From Saccharopolyspora oryzae (lineage in GTDB: Bacteria > Actinomycetota > Actinomycetes > Mycobacteriales > Pseudonocardiaceae): DNA of 64,000 nucleotides. The DNA lies in assembly GCF_027853915.1 (NCBI RefSeq), contig NZ_JAQGLA010000012.1, forward strand, positions 1 to 64,000, given 5' to 3'. Both the position numbers and the translations under genes were made by a program. The notes under the pieces are model-generated. The model saw nothing but the letters and a program-made list of their open reading frames with translations, searched no databases and was not told the DNA's origin. Positions 29,277 to 38,538 of the stretch are shown here, piece by piece. Positions within the stretch are counted from its first letter, which is position 1, and every line of letters starts with the position of its first letter.

Positions 29277-30445
29277 GAGCGTGCTCCGATCCGCTGGGCC
29301 AGTTCCGACGCAGCCAGGCCGAGGGCGATGAAAACCGCCGCCGCGAAGGGCAACGAGGTGGGCGAGAACTCCAGGACCGCAGCGCCGAGCGCCCCGGACA
29401 ACGACACCGCGAGATAAGTGCTGGAGGCGTTCAGGGAGATGACGAACGACGTCGCGGCGGGCGCGGCCTCGATCAGCCGGTGCTGCTGCGGCACCGTCAC
29501 CGACCAGGCCGTCAGCCCGAAGACCACCACCGCGATCCCGGCGCCGATCAGGGTGCTGGTGGAGAACGGCAGCAGCAGGAAGTTGACCAGTGCGACCACC
29601 ATCGCGACCGCGATCACCCGCCGGGCGCCGAACTTGTCGGTCCACCCGCCGCTGACCAGGTTGCCGATCGTGCCCGCGGTGCCGGACAGGAACAGCAGCA
29701 CCGCCAGCAGCGCGCCGCTGCCGCCGGTGGCGGGCTCGACGATCACGCTGATGTAGGTGTTCACGATGTAGATGCCGACGAACAGCGCGACCGTGGTCAG
29801 CAGGACCAGCACGATCTTCGCGTTGCGCAGCGGCGCGAGGCGTTCGCGCAGACCCGCGGGTGGTGGTGCCGGGATCGTCGGGAGCAGCACGGCGATACCG
29901 AGTCCGGCGGCTGCGCCGAGCGCGGCGACGAACCACATCGTGCCGCGCCAGGTCGTGACCGATCCGAGCAGCGTGCCCAGCGGAACGCCGAGCGCCGTCG
30001 AGGTCGTCAGGCCCAGCGTGACCAGCGAAATCGCCCGGGCCCGTTGGGATTCCGGCGCGAGCGCGGCGGCGGCTGCCCCGGAGATCGGGGTGACCATCGC
30101 AGCGCCGGCGGCGGCGATGACGCGCGTCGCCAGCACTGCGGCGTAGGTCGGTGCGAGCGCGGTGGCGACGTTGCCGAGCACGAAGACCGCGAGCGCGGTG
30201 AGCAGGACCTGGCGGCGCGGCCAGGTGCCGGTGAGCGTCGCGAGGATCGGCGAGAGCACGGCGTAGGCGATGGCGAAGACGGTCACCAGCTGGCCCGCCT
30301 GAGCGATCCCGATCCCCAGGTCGGTCGAGATCTCCGGCAGCACACCGGCGACGACGAACGCGTCGGTGCCCACCGCGAAGGTGCCCAGCGCCAGCACCGC
30401 CACCCGGAACGGGACGCGCGCGACGGGTTCAGCGGTCGTGGTCAA
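29273..30445 (-). CDS. MFS transporter, drug-type (first of a tandem pair)
   Basis: 390 aa, about 12 membrane segments, similar to the downstream MFS (shared LALGTFAVGTDAFVVAGVLP and VTVPQQHRLIEAAP). A TTG at 30445 with GGGGAGTCCCG before it is the best start; longer in-frame starts would run into the operator repeats. Divergent from a TetR gene whose product likely represses both transporters. Confidence 0.84.
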   Translation of the reverse strand: MTTTAEPVARVPFRVAVLALGTFAVGTDAFVVAGVLPEISTDLGIGIAQAGQLVTVFAIAYAVLSPILATLTGTWPRRQVLLTALAVFVLGNVATALAPTYAAVLATRVIAAAGAAMVTPISGAAAAALAPESQRARAISLVTLGLTTSTALGVPLGTLLGSVTTWRGTMWFVAALGAAAGLGIAVLLPTIPAPPPAGLRERLAPLRNAKIVLVLLTTVALFVGIYIVNTYISVIVEPATGGSGALLAVLLFLSGTAGTIGNLVSGGWTDKFGARRVIAVAMVVALVNFLLLPFSTSTLIGAGIAVVVFGLTAWSVTVPQQHRLIEAAPAATSFVISLNASSTYLAVSLSGALGAAVLEFSPTSLPFAAAVFIALGLAASELAQRIGARS

Positions 30446-30459
30446 CGGGACTCCCCAAA

Positions 30460-30505
30460 ACGGTACCGATCGTTTCCATGTTGGCAGACGGTACCGATCG
30501 TTTCC
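30460..30505. promoter_or_regulatory. TetR operator: two ACGGTACCGATCGTTTCC repeats
   Basis: Exact 18-nt direct repeats at 30460-30477 and 30488-30505. In the first copy AAACG and CGTTT are inverted arms around GTACCGAT. One repeat sits by the MFS start and the other overlaps the -35 region of the TetR gene. Confidence 0.75.
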
Positions 30506-30524
30506 GTTTTCGCGCAAGGTGGGA

Positions 30525-30537
30525 TATCGTGCGGACA
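30525..30537 (+). promoter_or_regulatory. Leaderless promoter of tetR
   Basis: TATCGT (-10) ends 6 nt before the ATG at 30537 and TTTCCG lies 18 nt upstream as a possible -35, inside the second operator repeat. There is no ribosome site, so the transcript probably starts at the ATG. Confidence 0.5.
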
Positions 30538-31079
30538 TGGCGACACGAGCACGAGAGCGCCTGGTCGAGGCCGCGGAGCAGCTCTTCTACAGCGAGGGGA
30601 TCCGGGCGGTCGGCGTCGAACGGCTGGTCGCCGTCTCCGGAGTGGGCCGCGCCTCGTTCTACCGGCACTTCGCCGGCAAGGACGACCTCGTGGTGACCAT
30701 GCTGCGCGGCTACGACGAGCGCTTCCGGGCCTGGCTGGCCGAAGCGGTCGAGGCCCTCGGTGGCGGACCGCTAGCGGTGTTCGACGCCCTGGCCGCCAGC
30801 TTCGAAGCCGAGGGCTTCCGAGGCTGCGCCTCGATCAACGCGATGGTCGAGATGGCCGACGCGGACAGCGCGGCCCACCAGGTCGCGGCCGAGCACAAGA
30901 CCAAGGTCATCGACTACCTGGACTCGCTGCTGATCGCGGCCGGTCAACCTCGCCACCGGGACCTCGCGGAGCAGTTCATGCTCCTGTTCGACGGCGCCAT
31001 CGTCACGGCGCTGCGCGAACGCACCGCAGAACCCGCCCACCGGGCCAAGGCCATCGCGGAATCCCTGCTGAGGGCCTGA
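30537..31079 (+). CDS. TetR-family regulator of the MFS pair
   Basis: 180 aa. HTH: ARERLVEAAEQLFYSEGIRAVGVERLVAVSGVGRASFYRHF in order, then KDDLVVTMLRGYDERFRAWL. This is the TetR group (YxaF/LmrA-like) that often sits next to efflux genes. The ATG at 30537 fits the leaderless promoter. A terminator follows. Confidence 0.88.
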   Translation: MATRARERLVEAAEQLFYSEGIRAVGVERLVAVSGVGRASFYRHFAGKDDLVVTMLRGYDERFRAWLAEAVEALGGGPLAVFDALAASFEAEGFRGCASINAMVEMADADSAAHQVAAEHKTKVIDYLDSLLIAAGQPRHRDLAEQFMLLFDGAIVTALRERTAEPAHRAKAIAESLLRA

Positions 31080-31110
31080 CCGGGGAGATCGTCCAACGTG
31101 GACGGAAGAA

Positions 31111-31137
31111 GCGGGGAACGCGTTCTCCCCGCCTGTT
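31111..31137 (+). terminator. Hairpin terminator of tetR
   Basis: GCGGGGAACG and CGTTCTCCCCGC form a stem with one bulge, followed by CTGTTTC, 32 nt after the stop. Confidence 0.6.
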
Positions 31138-31148
31138 TCAAGGTATAG

Positions 31149-32714
<1,566 letters not shown>

Positions 32715-32737
32715 AGCCCTGATAGTTCCGCGAAGAC

Positions 32738-32781
32738 CCGTGAGTCTTTTGAGCTCCTACAACAGCCCAAAAGACTCACGG
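32738..32781. repeat. C-family hairpin C3
   Basis: CCGTGAGTCTTTTGxGCT and AGCxCAAAAGACTCACGG form 18-nt arms with one mismatch. 24 nt after the monooxygenase stop. Confidence 0.85.
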
Positions 32782-32911
32782 ACCCGCGACACCACAGCTC
32801 GAAGCGACCAGCCTTGATAGCGCTGAGGGAGCTCGACCACTGCTGGCGGTCGGAGACGAAGTAACCGGCAGCGCGGTCCTGCAGAGCTCCGGGCACGGTC
32901 GTCCGAGCGGT
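32782..32911. other. Segment between two C-family hairpins
   Basis: 130 nt with no gene. Read on the - strand, one frame is open and looks protein-like (ALQDRAAGYFVSDRQQW, then SSSLSAIKAGRFELW), so it could be a gene remnant bracketed by hairpins C3 and C4. Not recognised. Confidence 0.25.
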
Positions 32912-32954
32912 CGTGAGTACTTCGGGGTGCCATAGCGCCCCGAAGTACTCACGA
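32912..32954. repeat. C-family hairpin C4, overlapping a stop codon
   Basis: TCGTGAGTACTTCGGGG pairs with an inverted arm ending AAGTACTCACGA, loop TGCCATAGCG (positions within 1-2 nt). The right arm contains the stop codon of the 130-aa - strand gene. Convergent with hairpin C3 on the other side. Confidence 0.85.
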
Positions 32955-33341
32955 GGACTTCTTGCGGCGGTTGAGGATTCCGGCGCCGAAGCGGGGTTTT
33001 TCCAGGGCGGCGAGGAGCGCTAGGAACGCGTCGTGGACTTCTCGGCGGGAGTCGTCCGGGGTTGCCGGGGGTGCCGTCAGGTCGGGGTCGGGCATGCCCT
33101 TGACCTGCATCCAGCGCTCGTCCCACAGCGCTTCCATCGCGGCGTTCCAGCGCTTCCGGACGTCTTCGACGACCTGGTCGCGCTGTTCGGCCGCTGCGTC
33201 CTTGCGCTGCTGGCCCTCCGCGACCGCTTCGCCGAGCTCGGTCGCCCGGGCGCGTTCGTGCTTGCGGAGGTCCTGCGCTGCGGTGGACGCCAGCGCGGTG
33301 AGCTCCTTGTACCGGATCGACGCCGGAACCAGGTCAGTCAC
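32949..33341 (-). CDS. Small helical (coiled-coil) protein, FtsK-module partner
   Basis: 130 aa, charged, largely helical: heptad-like LTALASTAAQDLRKHERARA then EGQQRKDAAAEQRDQVVED (about residues 14-65), a Trp-rich RWNAAMEALWDERWMQVKG, and a basic tail LNRRKKSS. No signal or membrane segment. It begins with GTG and overlaps the FtsK gene end by 8 nt, so it is translationally coupled. The family is not recognised; a partner or adaptor of the ATPase is inferred from coupling only. Confidence 0.75.
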   Translation of the reverse strand: MTDLVPASIRYKELTALASTAAQDLRKHERARATELGEAVAEGQQRKDAAAEQRDQVVEDVRKRWNAAMEALWDERWMQVKGMPDPDLTAPPATPDDSRREVHDAFLALLAALEKPRFGAGILNRRKKSS

Positions 33342-36150
33342 CAGCTTCCTCCCAGACCTCGATCTCCTCGGCCGCTCGCTGCACCGGCACCTGCGGGGTG
33401 TCCGGGGTGCCGAGGTCGAACGGCAGGATCACCTCGGGGCGCGAATGCACCGCCCGGTCGAAGAAGAGGCCGCGCCGGGCTCGCGGCGACCAGCTGACCA
33501 CCTGGCCGGCCGCGAAGGTCGCCAGCTCCTGGCCGTGCACGTCGAAGGCGACCCACGCGCCGATGTCGTCCACCGGGCCCATGCCGAGGGTGTTCTTCAC
33601 CCGGTTCGCGCTGCGCCACCAGCCGATCACGTGCACCCGGGATTCCGGGCCCTGCTTGAGGATCTTCCGCAGGTGGTCCAGGCCGCTGACCCTGGTGGTC
33701 GGGTCCTTGCGCTCCAGGGTCGTCTGCGCCGCGTCCGCCGCGTACAGCACCAGGCAGTGCGGCACGTCCGCGCCGGAGCGGCCGTCGATCGAGTCCGCCG
33801 TGGCGGCCATCGCCGCCTCGATGCCGTCGAGGCCGACCAGGTCGACGTCGTGCCCGGCGGCGCGCAGCTCGTCGACGACCCGGTGCACGTCGTCGTCGAC
33901 GTCGTCCAGCAGACCGGCGATGGTGAACTTGATTCCGCCGGGGAGGTGTTGCCGCGCCAGGGAAAGCGTCGCCGCGCCGAGCACGCTGACCGCGTCCACC
34001 CGGACCGAGCCGATCACCGCGATGTTGCGCCCCGGCGAGCGGCTCAGCCGGACCGAGGCAGCGGTGCCGTCCACGTCGATGATCTGGCCGAGCAGCACCT
34101 CGGGCGTGCCCACCGGCGCCGACAACTGCCGGTAGTCGTCCAAAGTGGACAGCGCGGGCAGGTTGGAGCCGTCGAACAGCCTCGGCGGCACGGCGGAGTC
34201 GTCGAGCTGCTTCCACAGCTCCAGCTGCAGCGCGTCGAAGGTGTTGCGGGCGGTGGCGTCCGGGATCCGGGCGATCTCGTTGCCGTGCTTGACGCCGGAC
34301 TCGTGGTTGACCACCGCGTGCCAGCGCGGCAGCTCCATCGCGGCGTTGTTCTGCTCGCCCAGCACCCGGCGCGCCTTGGGCAGCGCGATCCGCAGGATGA
34401 ACTGCTCGAAGATCGCCGGCTTGCCCCAGAACGCCTCGATGCCGGACACGTCCTGGCTGGCCAGCACGAGGTGGATGCCCTGCGAACGGCCGCGCCGCGC
34501 AACGTCTTCCAGCAGCGCGGTGGCCTGCGCGGTCACGTTGTCCCGGTCGGCGAACAGGTACTGGAACTCGTCGATCACCGCGACGATCCGCGGCCACCGG
34601 CCGTTCGGGTCCTCGGCGCGCAGCTCCTCGAGCTTGGTGACCTCGTGCTCCTTCGCCGCCTCCGCGCGCCGCCGCATCTCGTCGGCCAGGAACCGCAGCA
34701 GCGCCAGGCCGAACTCGCGGTCGGTGTTGACGTTCACCCCGACCAGCTGCGCGTGCGGCAGCCAGCTCGGATCCCGCTTGCCCGGGGTGAACTGGGCGAA
34801 CGACACGCCTTCCTTGAAGTCCAGCAGGTAGAGCTCCAGCTCGTCCGGCGAGTACCGGGCGGCGAGCCCGCCGAGCATGCCGTACAGGAAGTTCGTCTTG
34901 CCCGAACCGCTCGGCCCGCCGATCAGGGTGTGCGGGCTGCTGTCGCCGAGCGTGATCCACACCGGCTCGCCCTCGTCGAACCCGACCGGCGCCTGCAGCC
35001 CGGACCGCGAGCTGTGCGCCCAGTACTGGTCGGGAACCAGGTCGTCGAAGGTCCGCACCCGCGCGCGGCGGGCCAGGAACGCTTCCGCGATCGACGCGCA
35101 GGCCTTCGTGACCTCGTTGCGCGACGGCGATTCGTCCAGGTGCACCACGGCTTCCGGACCGGTGGTGCTGAGCCGCGCGCGGTCCTCGCCGGTCAGCCGG
35201 ACCGATTCGATCGCGCTGCTCACGGTCAGGGACATGTCCACGACGATCAGCTGGATGCCGCAGGCCGGTCCGCTGCGGGCGATCCGCTGCAACTGCTGCT
35301 GCTGTTCCTCGCGCAGCGGCTCGCCGTTGCCGAACAGCACCCCGATGCGCCACGGCTCGGAGCGGTGCCCCTTCTCCTCGGCCAGCGCGCGCAGCGAGGT
35401 GTGCCCGCCGAGCAGCGCGCCGGTGTGGATCCGCCGGATGTGGTCGGACAGCGCGTCCAGCATCTCGTCGAGCCGGGTCGGGTCGTGCGCGGTGAGCAGC
35501 CCGGCGCGGGTCAGCGGGTAGAGGCCGGGCAGCGTGCCGGTCAGGTGCGCGACGTCCCAGACGTGCAGGCGCACCGAGCCCGGCTGGAAGTGGCTGAGCA
35601 GCCGCAGCAGCAGGTTCTGCACCAGGGTTTCGGCGGCTTCCGGGTTGCCGTCGGTGGTGATCCGCAGGTGCGACTCGTCGAGCAGCGGCACGGCGGCGGG
35701 GAACGGCTGCGGATCCGGTGAGTCCGGCACGACGGCGGTGCCGAGGCGCCACAGCTCGGGCGGGGGAGCGGAGGATTCCCGCGTGCCCACCTCGCCGAGC
35801 CAGTCCGACCAGGGCAGTCCGGCCGACCCCGGTGCGACCTCGGCCATCAGCTGGGTCAGCTGGTCCGGCCCGGTGGCGGTCCACTCCGCGAAGATCTCCG
35901 CGCGATCGTCGAGCGCTTCCCGCATCGCGGCCTGGAACGCGCTGCTGCTCGGGTCGCCGATCTCCTCCGGATCGCGTTGCGCGGCGGCCGTCCCGGCCTG
36001 CGCGATGCGGAGCGCGTAGTCCTGCTGCGCGCACTCGGCGAGGACCCGGGCGTGCTCGTTGTCAGCGGCACCGAGCGCGGTGGCGATGCTGGAGCGCAGG
36101 CGCTCGAAGGCTGCTTCGACGCGGCTCCGCCGCTCGTTGCGTTTACCCAC
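33334..36150 (-). CDS. FtsK/EccC-like ATPase, soluble
   Basis: 938 aa, no membrane segment. Residues 1-130 are helical. At about 160-320 is a degenerate FtsK-like domain (LLLRLLSHFQPGSVRLHVWD; GIQLIVVDM). The active domain spans about 385-640: Walker A LIGGPSGSGKTNFLYG (409-424), LYLLDFKEGVSF, Walker B RIVAVIDEFQYLF (521-533) and GIHLVLASQDVSG. At about 655-890 a third domain keeps the fold without a P-loop (NIAVIGSVRVDA; CLVLYAADAAQ). Three ATPase-like domains recall EccC of type VII secretion, but EccC has two N-terminal membrane helices and this has none. It is probably a DNA or protein motor; substrate unknown. Confidence 0.85.
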   Translation of the reverse strand: MGKRNERRSRVEAAFERLRSSIATALGAADNEHARVLAECAQQDYALRIAQAGTAAAQRDPEEIGDPSSSAFQAAMREALDDRAEIFAEWTATGPDQLTQLMAEVAPGSAGLPWSDWLGEVGTRESSAPPPELWRLGTAVVPDSPDPQPFPAAVPLLDESHLRITTDGNPEAAETLVQNLLLRLLSHFQPGSVRLHVWDVAHLTGTLPGLYPLTRAGLLTAHDPTRLDEMLDALSDHIRRIHTGALLGGHTSLRALAEEKGHRSEPWRIGVLFGNGEPLREEQQQQLQRIARSGPACGIQLIVVDMSLTVSSAIESVRLTGEDRARLSTTGPEAVVHLDESPSRNEVTKACASIAEAFLARRARVRTFDDLVPDQYWAHSSRSGLQAPVGFDEGEPVWITLGDSSPHTLIGGPSGSGKTNFLYGMLGGLAARYSPDELELYLLDFKEGVSFAQFTPGKRDPSWLPHAQLVGVNVNTDREFGLALLRFLADEMRRRAEAAKEHEVTKLEELRAEDPNGRWPRIVAVIDEFQYLFADRDNVTAQATALLEDVARRGRSQGIHLVLASQDVSGIEAFWGKPAIFEQFILRIALPKARRVLGEQNNAAMELPRWHAVVNHESGVKHGNEIARIPDATARNTFDALQLELWKQLDDSAVPPRLFDGSNLPALSTLDDYRQLSAPVGTPEVLLGQIIDVDGTAASVRLSRSPGRNIAVIGSVRVDAVSVLGAATLSLARQHLPGGIKFTIAGLLDDVDDDVHRVVDELRAAGHDVDLVGLDGIEAAMAATADSIDGRSGADVPHCLVLYAADAAQTTLERKDPTTRVSGLDHLRKILKQGPESRVHVIGWWRSANRVKNTLGMGPVDDIGAWVAFDVHGQELATFAAGQVVSWSPRARRGLFFDRAVHSRPEVILPFDLGTPDTPQVPVQRAAEEIEVWEEAGD

Positions 36151-36216
36151 ACCCCACCTCGGGAAGCAGAGTTACTGACCGTGATCAAACTACCACTAAG
36201 CGGATGACGGGGCAGA

Positions 36217-36271
36217 ACCCCATCTGGCGCATTCACCCGGCGTAATGCCGTTTCACTGCGCGAGATGGGGT
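36217..36271 (-). terminator. Long hairpin between the small genes and ftsK-like gene
   Basis: ACCCCATCTGGCGC and GCGCGAGATGGGGT form 13-14 bp arms with one mismatch around a loop of about 27 nt. It lies in the 136-nt gap upstream of the FtsK-like gene and could terminate or attenuate transcription from the two small genes. Confidence 0.55.
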
Positions 36272-36286
36272 ATCCACGCCGGTGGC

Positions 36287-36538
36287 CTAGAGCTGGGTGG
36301 CGAAATCGCGCAACGTGTTCGTCAGCTGCTCGATCGCGCCTTGGGCTCGCTCGATCTGGTCATCCGCTCGGTGCAGGCTCGGCGGCACCACGGTCTCCGG
36401 GTGCTCCGGATCGAGCTTGATCATGGCCTTCTCGGCCTCGCCCAGCGCCGTGCGGCCGGTGCCCAGGTGCGCGCCGGCGTCCGCCAGGTGCTGCTCCACG
36501 ACACCCAGCGCCTGCACGAGTTCTTCCAGCGCGGACAC
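36287..36538 (-). CDS. Small helical protein, 83 aa
   Basis: MSALEELVQALGVVEQHLAD, a Pro break (LDPEHPETVVPPSL), then HRADDQIERAQGAIEQLTN: two helices around a turn, WXG100-like in size and shape but with no WXG motif. No Cys and no signal peptide. It starts GTG 4 nt after the stop of the 86-aa gene, so the two are co-translated. Function unknown; the helical-hairpin shape and FtsK neighbour suggest a substrate or adaptor (inference). Confidence 0.75.
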   Translation of the reverse strand: MSALEELVQALGVVEQHLADAGAHLGTGRTALGEAEKAMIKLDPEHPETVVPPSLHRADDQIERAQGAIEQLTNTLRDFATQL

Positions 36539-36542
36539 GTCG

Positions 36543-36803
36543 CTACAGCCGACCCGCGTACGCCTCGGCGGAGGACATGGTGGCCTGGATGGAGCCCTGC
36601 GCGCCGCTGATCATCTGCATCGTCTCGGCGAGCATGCCGTGCGCGTGCTGCATGTCCTCCTGAGCGCTGCCCTGGGTGGCGGAGACGAGCGCGGCTTGGG
36701 CCTCTTCCAGGACGAGGTTCGCTTGTTGCAGGGCGGCGACGCCTTCCTGCATCTTCTGGTTGGCCAGCGAAATGCCTGCGCGAACTTCTTCCACGCCTGC
36801 CAT
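36543..36803 (-). CDS. Small helical protein, 86 aa
   Basis: MAGVEEVRAGISLANQKMQE, ALQQANLVLEEAQAALVSA, TQGSAQEDMQHAHGML, AETMQMISGAQGSIQATM: Ala/Gln-rich amphipathic helices with a TQGS turn, about WXG100 size without WXG. Similar small proteins are, from memory, widespread in Streptomyces and relatives as domains of unknown function. ATG with CGGAGGACC upstream. First gene of a bicistron with the 83-aa gene. Confidence 0.78.
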   Translation of the reverse strand: MAGVEEVRAGISLANQKMQEGVAALQQANLVLEEAQAALVSATQGSAQEDMQHAHGMLAETMQMISGAQGSIQATMSSAEAYAGRL

Positions 36804-37141
36804 TTTGGGTCCGGTCCTCCGAGGGTGGCGGTGCTGTAACGGTGCACAAGTTAACCGCCCGCTCGTCCGGCGGCGCAGGCAGGGCCATGGAGTTGATCAC
36901 AGTTTGATCGCGGTGGGTGATGACCTGCGCAAGTGATCACTCGACAGGGCGACGAAAGCTGAAGGTGTTCCGCATTTGCCGTGCTTCCAACGGAAATCGG
37001 ACATGTGGACCTTCGTGCTGGTCGGCACCGCGGGCGCGGCGCGAGGAGCCCCGGGGTCACGAGAATCGGAGGCGCTTTCGGGTGCACCTCCGCGTCCGCG
37101 GTCGAAATCCCGCTACCTGAAACGAGGTTGGCGGATCCGGG
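36804..37141. other. Upstream region of the small-protein genes
   Basis: 338 nt without a gene. Holds the presumed promoter of the 86-aa gene and a degenerate half of an A-family repeat near 36969 (TTCCGCATTTGC, then CAACGGAAATCGGA). No operator recognised. Confidence 0.35.
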
Positions 37142-37957
37142 TCAATTCCGATCGGCGTCTACTGTGGATTTCGCGGTGACCTCGATCGCGGCGACGCCCG
37201 ACGGAGGCATCGGTGCCGCGGACCACCGCGCGGTCGCGCCGGCGCCGTCGGTCGACACGCGCGACCAGCCGTTGCCGCCGAGGGCCGACACCGCGCCGCG
37301 GACGATCTCCGACGGCTCGCCGACCGCTGGACCGAGGTCCAGCGCAACCCGCACCACCGGCGATTCGACCGAGTACTCGACGACGTCGGCGGCGCGCGAA
37401 AGGCGACTGGCCACGGCGCGAGCGGGCCACTCCGCGCCCGCACGGCGGTCGGTGACGACGTCCACCACCAGCGCCAGCCGGGGGCGCAGCCGGCCGTGCT
37501 CGTCCCGTTCGGACACCACCGGGGCAGTCGGTGCGGGCGGCTCGTCGGGGTCGGCTGCCGCGGTGCGGCCGAACATCAGCGAGTCGCCGGCCCAGACCTC
37601 GACCAGCAGGCGCTCCCCGCCGCTGACCAGCGCGTCCACCAGCTCGGGGTGGTCCACCACGGTCCACGCCGTCGGCGGCTCGCAGGCCACCCGGTGGCGG
37701 GCGTAGTCCGGGCCGAGCTCGCGCAGGAAGTTGCGCACCGCGCGGGACAGACCGGCCACGTGCTGCCCGGTCTCCGCGCAGTCCCGGCTGATGGTGACCG
37801 ACCAGCAGCCCGGTTCCTCGTCGGAGCAGTCGCCGGACGCCACGACCCGGCCGCCCACCTTCTGCACCAGCTCGCGGCAGGCCGCGCGCGCCGAACTCTC
37901 GTCGTCGGCCCCGACGACCACGGTGATCAGCAGCTCGAGCTCGTTGTTGTTCTTCAT
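37142..37957 (-). CDS. Unrecognised cytoplasmic protein, possible FtsK-module member
   Basis: 271 aa from the ATG at 37957 (MKNNNELELLITVVVGAD); a TTG nine codons earlier is an alternative and neither has a clear ribosome site. Two alpha/beta parts are visible: residues 1-130 (beta-rich LELLITVVVG; CWSVTISRD) and 165-260 (PRLALVVDVV; VVRVALDLGPA), separated by an acidic Pro-rich linker (DPDEPPAPTAP), suggesting duplicated domains. No motif recognised. It lies upstream of the small helical genes in the same direction, 338 nt away, so membership of the module is uncertain. Confidence 0.65.
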   Translation of the reverse strand: MKNNNELELLITVVVGADDESSARAACRELVQKVGGRVVASGDCSDEEPGCWSVTISRDCAETGQHVAGLSRAVRNFLRELGPDYARHRVACEPPTAWTVVDHPELVDALVSGGERLLVEVWAGDSLMFGRTAAADPDEPPAPTAPVVSERDEHGRLRPRLALVVDVVTDRRAGAEWPARAVASRLSRAADVVEYSVESPVVRVALDLGPAVGEPSEIVRGAVSALGGNGWSRVSTDGAGATARWSAAPMPPSGVAAIEVTAKSTVDADRN

Positions 37958-38010
37958 CGCGGTCGGATTGTCCCGCACCGGCAAGGGGGCGGATCAATTC
38001 GGCCGCGGGA

Positions 38011-38358
38011 TCACTCCGGTGGCTCCTCGAACCGCTCGGAGTCGCTCTGGTCGACGCCGTAGTAGTGGTAGAGGTCGCGGCCCTCCTCCGGGGAGAGGTG
38101 GCCGTGCTCGGCCTCGACCGGGGGAGCGTTTTTCACCCGGTCCTTGTCCACGCCGAGGTCGAGCCGGTTCTCCTCGGTGCTCGCGCCGGTGAGCGGCACG
38201 AAGGTCTCCTTGACGCCGAGCAGTCCGATCCGGACGGTGACCCATTCCGGCTGCTGCGTCGCGTCGTCGACGTAGACGTTGCCGACCCGGCCGACCCGCG
38301 AACCGTTGCGGTCGAAGACCGGTGTGCCGATCAGGTCCTGGGCGCGCTCCACGTCCAT
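38011..38358 (-). CDS. PRC-barrel domain protein
   Basis: 115 aa. LIGTPVFDRNGSRVGRVGNVYVD is the PRC-barrel N-terminal strand pattern, followed by TVRIGLLGVKETFVPLTGA and VKNAPPVEAEHGHLSPEEG with the late DLYHYYG, a layout seen in stress-induced actinobacterial PRC-barrel proteins. Function unknown; RNA-binding or regulatory roles are proposed for the fold. The ATG at 38358 (MDVERAQDL) follows the family start. Confidence 0.87.
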   Translation of the reverse strand: MDVERAQDLIGTPVFDRNGSRVGRVGNVYVDDATQQPEWVTVRIGLLGVKETFVPLTGASTEENRLDLGVDKDRVKNAPPVEAEHGHLSPEEGRDLYHYYGVDQSDSERFEEPPE

Positions 38359-38538
38359 GGCTGCCTCACTCGATCCATCTCGCCCGGGCGGGAAGTCCGT
38401 CCGCCGGCCGACCCCCGTCGACCTCTTCAAGCTCCCCGCGCCACGCTGGACCTGCAACCGCGCAAGCGACACGCCTCACCCGATCAGGTAATGATCGAGA
38501 TTATCTCCCGTGGTTAGTAATAGCGAATACTCCTCGCT

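Noticed and set aside
32949-37957. Type VII (ESX) secretion locus
   Set aside because: No WXG motif in the small proteins, no EccB, EccD, EccE or mycosin, and the ATPase has no membrane helices.
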